A DNA stretch of 64,000 nucleotides from Sulfuriflexus sp. (GTDB lineage Bacteria; Pseudomonadota; Gammaproteobacteria; AKS1). The first letter of the stretch is position 1, and each line of letters starts with the position of its first letter. Under the pieces are notes generated by a model, which was not told the origin of the DNA, did not search any database, and saw only the letters and a program-made list of their open reading frames with translations. The translations under genes were made by a program, and so were the position numbers. This document shows, one piece after another, positions 41,873 through 52,252 of this stretch. Location of the stretch: positions 186,001 to 250,000 of the forward strand of contig JAGLUW010000010.1 of the NCBI GenBank assembly GCA_023134145.1, in the 5' to 3' direction.

Positions 41873-44805
41873 GGCGATACATCCCATGCGCCGTGACGAC
41901 ACAGGCCATTCATTTCACAATAACTACAGGTCTTACTATCACCCCATGCAGGAAGAACGTCACCGTTGTTTAATTGTGCAAACAAGTCAGTGAGACGTTG
42001 AGTATGAGATTGCATCAGATCTTGTAGTTTATCCTCTTGTAAAATGCCGCTAGTCTTCACCTTGCTATCATTTAATTCTAAATATTCTACTTGGCTAATC
42101 GTATCGCCAAGTAAAAGTGCATAGAAGGGAAGTTGTACCGCTTCACCACTCATAATATCTTTTTGCGATGGCGGTTTACCGGTTTTGTAATCAATAATGC
42201 CGACACCATCATCTGAACTATCTGTTCGGTCTAGAATTCCTTTTAAGGTGAAACTGCCGATGAGTTCATTGTTGGCTCGTTTCTCAGTATTGTTAACTTG
42301 CCATGTCTTATTGTGTTGAATTTGCCAATCGATATACATTGGGATCAATTTTTGCCAAGTTTGTAGCCAACCACGATGCTGAAAGTTATCTTCAAGGTCA
42401 TGGGCGAAAATTTGTGCAGAAATATCATTAAGACACTGAATAGCAGCGGCACGATTATCTTTGTTAATCGTTGCCATGAAGGGCCCAGGAAGATATTCAT
42501 CGTCTGAATGAAATGCTTGTAAACAGCGATGTACACGACTGCCATAGTCGCTTTTTTCTAATACTAGGCGAATTTCATCGGTTGCCTTCAGGTTTAGGCA
42601 TCGGGCACTAAAGAATTGATAAGGGCAATTCATTAGTTGTTGGTAAGCACTAGCAGACAAATCGGTCGGTAATAAATCGATATCACAACTAATAGCGGTA
42701 TGTTCTTTGACAGGCACTGGAGTAGATGCTTTATCTTCGAGGCTATACCCAGAGTACTGATTGCTTAACCACTGTTCTAATTGTTGCGGTGCTAATGTGT
42801 TTCCCCATGCAATGCTGTGATAGTGCTGTAAGCATTCCAGCCATGGGCTTGCCAAATTGGCATTGCCATCGTTATCAGAGGAATAACTTAATAATATTGT
42901 TGGTGCAGCATGCAATAAACATCGGTAACGATAGAAAAGGTTTGTTGAATATTCGGTCGATGTTGTTAATTTTAGAGAGAAACGTACCGCATCATTAAAA
43001 AAGGCGGCTTGTGAAGAGCGTCCAGGAAGGTGTTCTGCATCAGCTCCTGCGATAATAAGCGCGTCAAACTGGCAGAGTGGACTGCTATTAAGATCAAGCA
43101 GCTGAACTTGCGAAGAGCAAGTGGGCGGTACAAAATTATATCGCTCTAATGTGCGTCCTAGCCAATTTCTAAATTCAGACCAATTAATACTAAATTCTCG
43201 CTCAGAAAGAGACAAGCGCATATTATTGATTTCATCTAATACGCGTTGACCGGCTATATCTGTCGCTAGACCATCAGTTAATTGAATGTCTTGCATGCTA
43301 TCGAGAAGATTATCGAGGAATACAGTTGGATTATGTTTTCCTCGTTGCAATTTCTGCAATGGTTTTGCGGCACTATCAAGTTTATCGAGTAAATTGTTTA
43401 GCGAGTCGACAATTTCTTGAGTCCATATTTCATCAATGCGATTTGCGCGTCGCTGAATTTGTTTTTTATAGCGAGAAATATTTTCTGCAATATTTTCGTG
43501 CAAGATAATATCTTGTTCAAAACGATATATAGGGTATAGCGACTGCTCTTTATTATCTGATGAGAATGCAAATGATGATTTGAGTAGATCGAGTAAGGGT
43601 AAATGATTGAAATCCTGTTCAATACATTCAAGCCAGCGTTCAAGTGCAGCAGCAGCGCTGGTTGTTGAGAGTGCCCAACCAGAATAATCTTGTAGATTGA
43701 TGTCGGTGCGTTCAAGTAGCGCGCGTAACCGCCGTGCTAAGCGGCGATCTTGTGTAACTACAGCAATATTTTGTTTTCCTTCGTATAACCATTGGCGTAT
43801 TTGTAGTTCGACACCAAGTGCCTCTTGTTCTGCGCTATTGGCCGCTAATATAGTTAGTTTTTCTTGTAATGGACTGTTGGGATGTTGTTCTGAAGCAGCT
43901 TTAGCACGCTTGGCAATATTAATATTGCCAAGTGTATAAATATCATCCATTACTTGCTGATAGGTATCACCTTGAAGCTTAATCTCGTTAAGGTGTTGTA
44001 CATTATTGATAAGTAATTTATTGATGGCGCTACTAGGATGGTGGTTATCATCATCAAGCTTGTCACCTTGAATAATGAGGGTTGCTTTGCCTTGTTGCGC
44101 AAGGGAATCAAACCATATTTGTTCGGCGGGTATAAAATGACTGTAGCCTAATAAAAATAGTTCTTGTCCATTGGTGAGCTGATGGTTCGCAAGTTTCTCT
44201 ATATAAAGTTGAGCTTGATCTATACAGCCCTCATCGGCAAGTTGCTGTTGCCAGGCCTGCCAAAGTGTATGGACTAGTTTTGCCTCATGGCTAAGTTGCA
44301 TTTCAATATCTGCACTAGCCGATTCAGGTATGTTGTAGGCCTGTTTTACTTTTGCAGTAAAACTGTCGATATCGTCAGGCAATAAGACTTGTTGTTGTGA
44401 TAATTCATCAAATAATTGCAGTAGATTTTCAGCAAGTAACCAAGGGCTACTTTTTCCATAAAGTTCAGGAAAGTTACGCAGGGCTTCCACCAACATGAGT
44501 TCACGCGTTGCCTTGGGGATCGTCTTAAGAGAATCGGCTGTTTGGCTATCATCAATAAAATGTGTAAGGCTTTTTATATTTGGACCGAGTACGGCGGCAA
44601 AGCCTGCACGGTTTGCTTCTCGAGTTAAAACTTCACGAAAATACGATGTTGCATGCGTATTCGACATCAAGATAGTGATGTGGGTTAAATCGGGTAACTG
44701 TTCTTTGAAGTGCGTAACTAAATATTGGCAAAGGTATTCAATTGGATCGCAATGGTATGGTAGGAGCCATACAGGAGCAGAATGGTTTTTTGATATGGAG
44801 CTCAA
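41869..44805 (-). CDS. addB: AddB-type PD-(D/E)XK nuclease with Fe-S cluster cysteines
   Basis: The partner subunit of AddA: an inactive helicase fold with its own nuclease domain. The 978 residues begin with an atypical N-terminus ([17 protein letters not shown]) and end with a RecB-like nuclease carrying [13 protein letters not shown]. Four cysteines fit the Fe-S pattern of AddB: one in the LMNCPYQFF segment at about 735 and a C-terminal [10 protein letters not shown]. AddAB is less common in gammaproteobacteria, where RecBCD is usual; some lineages have it. It overlaps addA by 4 nt and fdxA by 4 nt. Chi sequences were not sought. Confidence 0.9.
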   Translation of the reverse strand: MSSISKNHSAPVWLLPYHCDPIEYLCQYLVTHFKEQLPDLTHITILMSNTHATSYFREVLTREANRAGFAAVLGPNIKSLTHFIDDSQTADSLKTIPKATRELMLVEALRNFPELYGKSSPWLLAENLLQLFDELSQQQVLLPDDIDSFTAKVKQAYNIPESASADIEMQLSHEAKLVHTLWQAWQQQLADEGCIDQAQLYIEKLANHQLTNGQELFLLGYSHFIPAEQIWFDSLAQQGKATLIIQGDKLDDDNHHPSSAINKLLINNVQHLNEIKLQGDTYQQVMDDIYTLGNINIAKRAKAASEQHPNSPLQEKLTILAANSAEQEALGVELQIRQWLYEGKQNIAVVTQDRRLARRLRALLERTDINLQDYSGWALSTTSAAAALERWLECIEQDFNHLPLLDLLKSSFAFSSDNKEQSLYPIYRFEQDIILHENIAENISRYKKQIQRRANRIDEIWTQEIVDSLNNLLDKLDSAAKPLQKLQRGKHNPTVFLDNLLDSMQDIQLTDGLATDIAGQRVLDEINNMRLSLSEREFSINWSEFRNWLGRTLERYNFVPPTCSSQVQLLDLNSSPLCQFDALIIAGADAEHLPGRSSQAAFFNDAVRFSLKLTTSTEYSTNLFYRYRCLLHAAPTILLSYSSDNDGNANLASPWLECLQHYHSIAWGNTLAPQQLEQWLSNQYSGYSLEDKASTPVPVKEHTAISCDIDLLPTDLSASAYQQLMNCPYQFFSARCLNLKATDEIRLVLEKSDYGSRVHRCLQAFHSDDEYLPGPFMATINKDNRAAAIQCLNDISAQIFAHDLEDNFQHRGWLQTWQKLIPMYIDWQIQHNKTWQVNNTEKRANNELIGSFTLKGILDRTDSSDDGVGIIDYKTGKPPSQKDIMSGEAVQLPFYALLLGDTISQVEYLELNDSKVKTSGILQEDKLQDLMQSHTQRLTDLFAQLNNGDVLPAWGDSKTCSYCEMNGLCRHGAWDVSP

Positions 44806-45125
44806 CGTTCGAGATATTTTAATTTATCAGGGATATCAGCCCATTCATCGGCATCATCAGGAGCTGGTTTCATTTCATTAATTACCGGCCACTCTTTAGC
44901 TAATTCATCATTCAATGCGATAAATTTTTTCTGGTCTTCAGGAAGATCATCTTCTTCATAAATTGCAGTTACAGGACACTCCGGCTCGCAAAGTGCGCAA
45001 TCGATACATTCTTCAGGGTCGATGACCAGAAAGTTGGGCCCCTCATGAAAGCAATCGACAGGGCAAACGTCAACACAATCTGTGTATTTACACTTAATGC
45101 AGGATTCTGTAACAACGAATGTCAT
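44802..45125 (-). CDS. fdxA: 7Fe ferredoxin FdxA
   Basis: A 107-residue ferredoxin with two clusters: [22 protein letters not shown] supplies one set of ligands and [20 protein letters not shown] the other, as in the 3Fe-4S/4Fe-4S ferredoxins of Azotobacter and Pseudomonas. The long C-terminal extension ([20 protein letters not shown]) is typical of FdxA. In pseudomonads fdxA lies next to mutS; here the Wsp operon lies between them and rpoS is not in the window. Its overlap with addB implies co-transcription; a role in the Fe-S supply of AddB is a guess. Confidence 0.95.
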   Translation of the reverse strand: MTFVVTESCIKCKYTDCVDVCPVDCFHEGPNFLVIDPEECIDCALCEPECPVTAIYEEDDLPEDQKKFIALNDELAKEWPVINEMKPAPDDADEWADIPDKLKYLER

Positions 45126-45176
45126 AATGGTTGTTCTTGGTCATGTTATTGGCCAATTGTAACCTACCCGACTGAG

Positions 45177-46199
45177 CTATTCAGCGATTTTTGCGACGAT
45201 TACGCAGTTTCGACCACTTTCTTTCGCTTCATATAGACATTTATCTGCATGTTTGAGTAATGTTTCTGGTTCGGTTAATCCTGTTGACTCGGCAACACCC
45301 AGACTAATACTAACGTGTTGACCGCTTTCGGAGTGTTCATGGGGTATTTTAAGTGACTCGATAGCCTTGCGAAGATGCTCTGCGACAACCGCGGCACCTT
45401 TGCTATCCGTTTCAGGCAGGATAGCGACAAATTCCTCACCACCATATCGTGCCACGGTATCAGCTGGACGGACAATTGTTTCTTTTAGTGTTTTCGCAAC
45501 ATCTTGAAGACATGAGTCTCCTGATTGATGACCGTAGTTGTCATTGTATGGTTTAAAGAAGTCTATATCGATCATGATAATGGATAAGGTTGTTTTATTT
45601 CGGGTAGCTCGGCGCCATTCTGTACCTAATTCTTCATCAAAGTGACGTCGATTGGCAATGCCAGTTAGTCCATCTAAGGATGATAGTTCCTGAAGTTTCC
45701 TATTTGATTCTTCTAATTGTTTTTGTGTTTCACGTAAGGCGAGGAAGGCGGCATCGCGTTCGAGTTGGACAGAATAGCTCTTTGAATGAGCGCGAATTCT
45801 GGCGCATAACTCGATTGGATCTGGCAATTTTACAAGGTAGTCGCTTGCACCATTGCTAAAAGCATCACTTTTAATCTGCGCATCTTCTTTAGAGGAAAGT
45901 ACAATAATCGGTATATTTCTTGTTTCCATATTGGCTCGAAAGAAGCGTACTAATGTCATGCCATCGATATCAGGCATAACTAGATCTTGAAGAACCACGG
46001 TAGCATTAATGTCAGCAGCCATTTTTATTGCATTACTGGGATCTTCACAGTAATGAAAAACCATATCATTTTCACCTTCGAGCATACGCCGTATTCCTTC
46101 GGCGATGATAGGTTGGTCATCAACAAGTAAAACAATGCATTTATTTGCTATGCGTTGGCTACTTTGTTCGAGGACGTCTTTTATGTTGGAATCACTCAT
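45177..46199 (-). CDS. wspR: Diguanylate cyclase response regulator WspR
   Basis: The output of the Wsp system: phosphorylated WspR makes c-di-GMP. The 340 residues start with a receiver (LLVDDQPIIAEGI, phospho-acceptor Asp in LQDLVMPDIDG) and, after a coiled linker (FLALRETQKQLEESNRKLQEL), a GGDEF domain with active site ARYGGEEFVAILPE. The inhibitory I-site RPAD lies five residues upstream of GGEEF, so product feedback is expected. The ATG at 46199 is preferred over the GTG at 46214 because it starts right after the CheB stop (46201) and gives a length near the Pseudomonas protein (347). Confidence 0.93.
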   Translation of the reverse strand: MSDSNIKDVLEQSSQRIANKCIVLLVDDQPIIAEGIRRMLEGENDMVFHYCEDPSNAIKMAADINATVVLQDLVMPDIDGMTLVRFFRANMETRNIPIIVLSSKEDAQIKSDAFSNGASDYLVKLPDPIELCARIRAHSKSYSVQLERDAAFLALRETQKQLEESNRKLQELSSLDGLTGIANRRHFDEELGTEWRRATRNKTTLSIIMIDIDFFKPYNDNYGHQSGDSCLQDVAKTLKETIVRPADTVARYGGEEFVAILPETDSKGAAVVAEHLRKAIESLKIPHEHSESGQHVSISLGVAESTGLTEPETLLKHADKCLYEAKESGRNCVIVAKIAE

Positions 46200-46200
46200 A

Positions 46201-47223
46201 TTATTCTTCACCACAGATAATGTTTATTATTGAGTCAGCAATTTTTTCTGGGTCTAATGATTCTAATGACACACCCATTTCATCAGCTGCTTTTGGCATG
46301 CCATATACTGCACAGGTTTCTTTTGTTTGGGTTATGGTGTGGCCACCTACTTCATGAATGTCGGCAAGTCCTTGTGCACCGTCTTTACCCATTCCTGTTA
46401 AAAGGCCGGCAACAATTTGTCCTTTCCAATTTTTGGCAATACTTTCAAAGAATACGTTAACAGAAGGCTTGTAAACAAGCTCCTTAAATTTCTCACTATA
46501 GGCAAGATGCTTATTTTCATTCATTACTAAGTGTTCACTTTTCCCCGCGACCAAAACAAGACCAGCTTTGGGAAGAACATTTTTCTCAGCAATTCTCACT
46601 TTAAGTTTAGATTGTTTGTCTAGCCAGTGCGCAAAATTTTCTGTAAAAGAACTATCGACATGTTGAACTATAATAATAGGTGCAGGGAAGTCGGCAGGTA
46701 GCATGCTAAGAATAGTTGCTAATACACCAGGGCCGCCGGTGGATGCTCCGAGAACAACAATTTTATCTGATGTTCTATCATTTTTTTTATTTGTGGCAGA
46801 TGATGATGTTGATTTTTTTTCACTATCAGAATCTACAAGGCTATTAATAACTTTTATTTTCTTTAAGAACGTGGCTATCTCAGTTTTACTTGTCTTCACT
46901 CCTGAAAAAGGGGTTTGAACGACATCAAGTGCACCATAGCTCATCGCTTCAAAGATCATTGCCGCATTGTCTGAAACGGATGCCGTTACAATAAGGATGG
47001 CACAAGGTGTTTCTTTCATTATGATGCGACTGGCTTCAACCCCATTTGTGTTGGGCATAATCATATCCATAAGGATAAGATCAGGAGTATCATTTTTGCA
47101 TTTATTAATAGCATCAGAACCATCGATAGCGGTCCATGCAATGTCATAATTAGTCAGATTCTCAATAGCATGCTTGAGTATCGTAAGGTTAGTATCATTG
47201 TCATTTGCAATAGCTATACGCAT
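46201..47223 (-). CDS. wspF: Chemotaxis methylesterase WspF (CheB)
   Basis: A CheB-type enzyme that removes methyl groups from, and deamidates, the Wsp receptors. The 340 residues have a receiver (IAIANDNDTNLTILKHAI, phospho-acceptor in LILMDMIMPNTNG) and the methylesterase domain with VVLGASTGGPGVLATIL (catalytic Ser), VQHVDSSF (catalytic His) and LTGMGKDGAQGL (catalytic Asp). In Pseudomonas, loss of wspF locks the pathway on and gives wrinkly colonies. Its start overlaps the WspE stop by one base. Confidence 0.95.
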   Translation of the reverse strand: MRIAIANDNDTNLTILKHAIENLTNYDIAWTAIDGSDAINKCKNDTPDLILMDMIMPNTNGVEASRIIMKETPCAILIVTASVSDNAAMIFEAMSYGALDVVQTPFSGVKTSKTEIATFLKKIKVINSLVDSDSEKKSTSSSATNKKNDRTSDKIVVLGASTGGPGVLATILSMLPADFPAPIIIVQHVDSSFTENFAHWLDKQSKLKVRIAEKNVLPKAGLVLVAGKSEHLVMNENKHLAYSEKFKELVYKPSVNVFFESIAKNWKGQIVAGLLTGMGKDGAQGLADIHEVGGHTITQTKETCAVYGMPKAADEMGVSLESLDPEKIADSIINIICGEE

Positions 47224-49871
47224 TAATCTGCCTCACCGATTAGATCAATAACTGCATCGATAAGGCTTTCATCATGGAAACTGCCTTTAGTGAGATAATA
47301 GTCGGCACCAGCATCTAGGCCAGCAGCTCGATCTTCTTCGCGATCTTTATACGAAACGATCATGACGGGAATTTTCCTAAACTCATGATCCATTTTTAGT
47401 TTTTTAACAAACTCAATACCATTCATACGCGGCATATCAACATCGCTAATAATCAGGTCGTAAGTTCCATTGTGAACAGTGTTCCAGCCATCCATACCAT
47501 CTACGGCAAGTTCAACATGATAGCCATGCGATTCAAGTAATTTCTTTTCGACTTCTCGGACAGTAATAGAGTCATCAACAACAAGGACTCGTTTTACAAT
47601 ATTCTCTTTGGATGATTTTGAGTTATCTTTTATCTTCGAGAGTCGCTCACCGGATAAAATTATTTCGATTGATCGAATCATGTCTTCAATATCAATGACG
47701 AGCGCGGGATTGCCATCTTCAAGCAATGTTGCGGCACTTATATCGCGAATCTTACCTAAGCGCGGATCCAGAACATGAACTGCGATATCACGTTCGCCAA
47801 TGAATTTTTCAACAACAAGACCATAATGATTATTTCTGTCGCCGAGAACGATTACATATATCTCGTTATTCTGGCCTTGTTTTTTATTAACCTCGAGAAC
47901 TTGGGATGCGTCAATTAATCCAATATGCTTATCATTAAGTGTGAAATATTGTTTTCCTTCGAGGGTCTTAAGATCGTCGTGTGCTAGTGTATGGATAGAG
48001 TCTATTCGTGCTAATGGGAATGCATAAGCTTGCCCGCCAATACTGACTAATAGACTACGAATCACAGAAAGGGTAAGCGGCAGCAGTAATTGAATATTAA
48101 TGCCTTTACCTTGAACCGAGGAGGTACGTATTTTTCCTCGCATCTCCTGAATGGTGCTATGCACTACATCGAGTCCTACGCCACGTCCTGATATTTCTGT
48201 AATGTCATTGCGAGTACTAAAACCAGGCAGGTATAGAAAATCGAGCAATTCAGCATCACTTAGACTATTGATCATTGCCTTATTTGATAGTTTTTTGTCA
48301 AGTATCCGTTTGCGCAACACCTTCATGTCAACACCACGACCATCATCTGATATCGATATGGAAAGCATTCCCATGTTATGGGATGCCTCAACTTTTATTG
48401 TTGCGGTTTCGGGTTTTCCATTAGCGATTCGTTCTTCAGTGGTTTCAATGCCATGATCAATGGCATTTCGTAATATGTGGTTAAGTGGCGCTTCAATCCG
48501 AGAGAGAATTTCTCTATCAACTTGTGTATTTTCTCCAATAATCTTTAAATCGACGCTTTTCCCCAGTGACCTTGCAATGTCGCGAATCATTCGGTCAAAA
48601 CCGTGCGTACAATCAGAGAAGGGACGCATTCTTGTTTGTAGCACTTCTAAATTTAATCTACCAGATAATCCTGTGATGCGACGATCGTAATCATCGAGTT
48701 CACTCAATCGGCTACCAAGATAGCTTCGGGCATCATTGGCCCGTTTTTGTATATCACCAAATAATTCAATTACATGTTCTGCCGCATTTGTTTCATCCAG
48801 ATGATTTCTAAGATTATCAAGTGCATTAATTATTTCTGATTGGCGACGCTTATATATGAGCATGGAGTCGGCATGCGAACGAACCCAACGTGACTCTAGA
48901 ACACTTTCACCAGCTAGCCCAACTAACTTATTTAAACGCTGAGTGCTTATTTTTATGGAGTGTTCATTTAAGGGTGGAGTTTCGTTTACTTGTGGTGGTT
49001 TAGCCGGTGCCGCTGCTTCGGTAGGTGTTTCAGGCTTGGTTTCATCAGGATATGAAATTAACTCTTTTAGAACTTTAGATAGCTTGACCAGATCTTCGTT
49101 ATCGTTGTCAGATACTGAACTTCTTATGGCAGCGCTAAGTGCATTGAGTGCAGTAGATATATCTGCTTCAGCAGATAAATCTATATCAGCACCACTTTCT
49201 TTTGTGTTTTTTATGAGATCTTCAATCAATGCGCAGAATTCGCTAATAATATTCGCGCCACATAATTTGGCGCCACCACGTATTGTGTGAAGATTATTTA
49301 AGATGGAATCAATATCTTTATCGCTTGGTTTTGAATTAAAACAAAGTTCCAGTGTTTTATTTATCTTTGCATAGATATTGATGGCGTCAGCTTTAAATAG
49401 AGCTAGCATAGGATCATCACTATCATCGGCCTTGTTGGATGTCGATGTGCCCGTGGTTTCAGTAGAAAGTTGGCCTAATTTAATTTTTTCCAGATTATCA
49501 GTTAGTTCTTCTATTTCGCTGTCCGTCAGGCCTGTGTCTTGACCTTCTGCAATGGCGCTAATTGCATCGATCCCTTTTAACAGCACATCAACACATGTAG
49601 CAGAAAGCTTTATAGTGTTGGCTTGCGCAGCAACGAAACAGTCTTCCATTATATGGGCGATGCTAACAACGACATCAACACCTACCATTCGTGCGGCACC
49701 TTTAATTGAATGTGCTGCACGCATTAGTTTTTCTGACGATGCGGTTGTATCGGTGGCTTTTTCAAAATCAAGCAGGCCAGAAGTAAGATCTTTTGCATGC
49801 ATCTCGACTTCTTGCTTAAATAAATTATGCATTGCTGGGTCAGCAGATGGATCATATGAAGAATTACTCAT
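47223..49871 (-). CDS. wspE: Hybrid CheA kinase WspE with two HPt domains
   Basis: The central kinase of Wsp. The 882 residues contain an HPt domain with AAHSIKGAARMVG (H54), a second HPt-like domain with LHTIRGGAKLCG (H195), a Pro/Thr-rich linker, the dimerisation helices (TQRLNKLVGLAGESVLESRW), HATPase_c (NAIDHGIETTEERI, SDDGRGVD, GRGVGLDVV), a CheW-like domain, and a C-terminal receiver with ISDVDMPRMNG. The Pseudomonas protein has one HPt as far as I know, so the second is unusual. It phosphorylates WspR and WspF. It overlaps WspD by 4 nt and WspF by one base. Confidence 0.95.
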   Translation of the reverse strand: MSNSSYDPSADPAMHNLFKQEVEMHAKDLTSGLLDFEKATDTTASSEKLMRAAHSIKGAARMVGVDVVVSIAHIMEDCFVAAQANTIKLSATCVDVLLKGIDAISAIAEGQDTGLTDSEIEELTDNLEKIKLGQLSTETTGTSTSNKADDSDDPMLALFKADAINIYAKINKTLELCFNSKPSDKDIDSILNNLHTIRGGAKLCGANIISEFCALIEDLIKNTKESGADIDLSAEADISTALNALSAAIRSSVSDNDNEDLVKLSKVLKELISYPDETKPETPTEAAAPAKPPQVNETPPLNEHSIKISTQRLNKLVGLAGESVLESRWVRSHADSMLIYKRRQSEIINALDNLRNHLDETNAAEHVIELFGDIQKRANDARSYLGSRLSELDDYDRRITGLSGRLNLEVLQTRMRPFSDCTHGFDRMIRDIARSLGKSVDLKIIGENTQVDREILSRIEAPLNHILRNAIDHGIETTEERIANGKPETATIKVEASHNMGMLSISISDDGRGVDMKVLRKRILDKKLSNKAMINSLSDAELLDFLYLPGFSTRNDITEISGRGVGLDVVHSTIQEMRGKIRTSSVQGKGINIQLLLPLTLSVIRSLLVSIGGQAYAFPLARIDSIHTLAHDDLKTLEGKQYFTLNDKHIGLIDASQVLEVNKKQGQNNEIYVIVLGDRNNHYGLVVEKFIGERDIAVHVLDPRLGKIRDISAATLLEDGNPALVIDIEDMIRSIEIILSGERLSKIKDNSKSSKENIVKRVLVVDDSITVREVEKKLLESHGYHVELAVDGMDGWNTVHNGTYDLIISDVDMPRMNGIEFVKKLKMDHEFRKIPVMIVSYKDREEDRAAGLDAGADYYLTKGSFHDESLIDAVIDLIGEAD

Positions 49872-50542
49872 CTTAGATTCCCTGCAATTTCGGCTAACAA
49901 TGCAACATGGTCAATACAGCCGATATTTTTATCATTAACAATAGTTACACCATCAATAAGGTTGGTTGTGGAATTCCTAATGGTGTCAGGCGCAGTAGCT
50001 AATTTCTCTTTTTCATAGTGAACAATTCCATCTATTTCAGATACAGGGAAGACTATATAGCCATTATCTTCTCGTATTGTAATGAGCCTGTTAATGGAAT
50101 GTTCGTCATCAATAAAATCATCATCTGGTTTTTCTACGCCGAGCAAATTACCTAGCGACATACAGATAACAAGTTCACCACGAATATTAACCATGCCACG
50201 TATCTTTTTATTATGATTATGTGGAATGTCATAGATGTTTTTTAATAAAGTTATTTCATTAATGATACTGACCGGCAAGGACAACCATTCGCTACCGAGT
50301 CTAAATACAACAGCAGATTGAAGGTTCTTACTTTTTAATTTCTTGCCGGAGGCAAGAATGTCAGCCCAATCATCACCATATCCTTCCGGTGATTCTCTAT
50401 TTAATAGTGAACGGCCTGCATTTGAATAAATATCACAGTTATAGCAATGAATAACATTATCAAGTTTTTCACAGCGATTATCACCATTAGACCAGACGCC
50501 TATCTTATTCCAGCAATCATTAATTTTAAGTGTGTCGGTCAT
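49868..50542 (-). CDS. wspD: CheW-type coupling protein WspD with cysteine-rich N-terminus
   Basis: Scaffold that couples WspE to the receptors. The 224 residues have a CheW domain from about 75 (VVFRLGSEWLSLPVSIINEI, VNIRGELVICMSLGNLLGV, GVTIVNDKNIGCID) preceded by an N-terminal extension typical of WspD: CWNKIGVW, CEKL, IHCYNCDIYS and AGRSLLNRESP. The Cys in CWN, CEK and HCxxC could bind a metal or cluster; this is inference. It overlaps the CheR stop by one base. Confidence 0.92.
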   Translation of the reverse strand: MTDTLKINDCWNKIGVWSNGDNRCEKLDNVIHCYNCDIYSNAGRSLLNRESPEGYGDDWADILASGKKLKSKNLQSAVVFRLGSEWLSLPVSIINEITLLKNIYDIPHNHNKKIRGMVNIRGELVICMSLGNLLGVEKPDDDFIDDEHSINRLITIREDNGYIVFPVSEIDGIVHYEKEKLATAPDTIRNSTTNLIDGVTIVNDKNIGCIDHVALLAEIAGNLR

Positions 50543-51789
50543 TATGCTGTTCGTCTTTCTTTAACGCGTTGAGCGCGGTTTTTATATTTTATAGCATCAT
50601 CATGGTTGCCCGATTGCTCGGCCAGTAATGATAAATGGATTAATGCTTCAAGATTGTTAGGGTCAAGATAAATTGCTTTATTCAGAAATTCGTTTGCTTT
50701 ATCTGTTGAGCCTTGTGTGTCATAAATAACACCGGAAAGGTAATAAGCTCTTGATGAGCTGCGATTTTCAGATAAGTAATTATTGCAGGCACTCATCGCA
50801 CCATCAAGATCCCCTTTGTTCGCTAGCCTAAATGCGACATCGAGCTGCCCATCGGGTGAGATGCTTTTGACAATACGTTCTTTTTTATCAGTTTCTCTTG
50901 ATGCAGAAAAGGGGCGAGGGATATTTTTCTTATGTTCTTGCCTAGAGTTCTGAATTAATAAATCAGTAGTGCGTTTTTTATGTTCTTCGGCAAGTGGCTT
51001 ATCAAGGTTGCTTGATTTTACGTAAATGTAGAACTTTGAGCCTACTGCGGATACAAAACGATCATTTGCGTGTTGAATTGTTTCAGCATGACCTAGAACG
51101 AGCATTCCTTCTGGTTGCAAAAGTTTATCTAAGCGCGAGAACATGGTGCTTTGAGTGTCTTCGTCAAAGTAAATAAGTAAGTTTCGGCAGAAAATAATGT
51201 CGTATGATTTGCACTCTAAAGAAAATGTGTCGTTTAGCACGTTCTCACAATGAAAATTAACTTTTTCTTTGATATCACTTGTAAGACTAAATAGGCCGTT
51301 ATTTTTTTTGAAGTATTTGTCAACGAATCTTAAGTCATTACTTCGAAAAGAGTTTTTTCTATACTGTGCAATATTTGCTTTATCAATGTTCTTTACAGCG
51401 ATATCAACGGCATCAATTGAATATCTTGATTTATGGATATCATTATCCACTAGCATCATTGCAATAGAGTAGGGTTCTTCACCTGTTGAACATGGAATGC
51501 TGAGTATATTTATCTTTTTTGAAGGCGGTTGCTCTTGAAAGTAATTCAAGATGTATTCATAGGGTTGGTTTTCTCTGAAAAACCAAGTTTCTGGGATAAT
51601 TACTTCTTCAATAAGCTCGTCGATTTCAGTTGGGCTCGTAATGATGAGTGACAGATATTTTTCCGAGTTGGTAATATTGCAGGCACGCATTCTACGGTCA
51701 ATTGCACTTGATACTGTTACCATACCAACGGTAGGCGCATGTAGGCCCATAGCGTCTTTTAGTTTTTCTGCAATTAGTTCGCGTGACAT
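50542..51789 (-). CDS. wspC: TPR-containing CheR methyltransferase WspC
   Basis: A SAM-dependent methyltransferase that adds methyl groups to Glu residues of the Wsp receptors. The 415 residues have the CheR N-terminal domain and the catalytic domain with IIPETWFFRENQPYEYI, INILSIPCSTGEEPYSIAMM (SAM site) and YDIIFCRNLLIYFDEDTQ, then a linker and TPR repeats at about 310-400 (AFRLANKGDLDGAMSACNNYL, SGVIYDTQGSTDKANEFLNKA, LLAEQSGNHDDAIKYKNR). The TPR tail marks it as WspC type rather than plain CheR. It starts 6 nt after the WspB stop. Confidence 0.95.
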   Translation of the reverse strand: MSRELIAEKLKDAMGLHAPTVGMVTVSSAIDRRMRACNITNSEKYLSLIITSPTEIDELIEEVIIPETWFFRENQPYEYILNYFQEQPPSKKINILSIPCSTGEEPYSIAMMLVDNDIHKSRYSIDAVDIAVKNIDKANIAQYRKNSFRSNDLRFVDKYFKKNNGLFSLTSDIKEKVNFHCENVLNDTFSLECKSYDIIFCRNLLIYFDEDTQSTMFSRLDKLLQPEGMLVLGHAETIQHANDRFVSAVGSKFYIYVKSSNLDKPLAEEHKKRTTDLLIQNSRQEHKKNIPRPFSASRETDKKERIVKSISPDGQLDVAFRLANKGDLDGAMSACNNYLSENRSSSRAYYLSGVIYDTQGSTDKANEFLNKAIYLDPNNLEALIHLSLLAEQSGNHDDAIKYKNRAQRVKERRTA

Positions 51790-51795
51790 GATGTG

Positions 51796-52248
51796 TTAGC
51801 CCGCAGCCTCAGATTCTTTAGGGAACAAGCAATCCCGAATGTCGTCGGTTAATAATTGTTCAGGATTAATAAGTTGTAAAAATCGATTGTTATATTCTGT
51901 TATTTTTCCTAAAAAATCATTCCCGTTAATTTTTATTCCAGATTCTTTAAATTCAGATTCATCAACTCGAATTGTTTCGGTAACACTTCCGGCTTTGATA
52001 CCAAGGGTATGATTATTATAATTAACAATAATGATACGAGTTGTTAGTGTATCGACAACGTCGTGTTGTGCGCATAAAAGGTTAATGTCGACAACGGGAA
52101 CAGATGTGCCATGGTAGTTAAGAAGCCCACAGACACCATGTGAACTGCCAGGTATCGTTTTAAGTCGCACTAAGGGTGTGACTTCTATTACATGGCATGT
52201 ATCAATGACATATGTCTCATTATCAATATTGAAACCGAGCAACAACAT
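51796..52248 (-). CDS. wspB: CheW-type coupling protein WspB
   Basis: A 150-residue CheW domain that links receptors to the kinase. LLLGFNIDNETYVIDTCHVI at the N-terminus, GLLNYHGTSVPVVDINLLC and GIKAGSVTETIRV show the two-barrel CheW fold. It lies 4 nt after the second receptor gene and 6 nt before WspC. The order receptor-CheW-CheR-CheW-CheA-CheB-GGDEF is that of the Pseudomonas wsp operon. Confidence 0.93.
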   Translation of the reverse strand: MLLLGFNIDNETYVIDTCHVIEVTPLVRLKTIPGSSHGVCGLLNYHGTSVPVVDINLLCAQHDVVDTLTTRIIIVNYNNHTLGIKAGSVTETIRVDESEFKESGIKINGNDFLGKITEYNNRFLQLINPEQLLTDDIRDCLFPKESEAAG

Positions 52249-52252
52249 CTGT

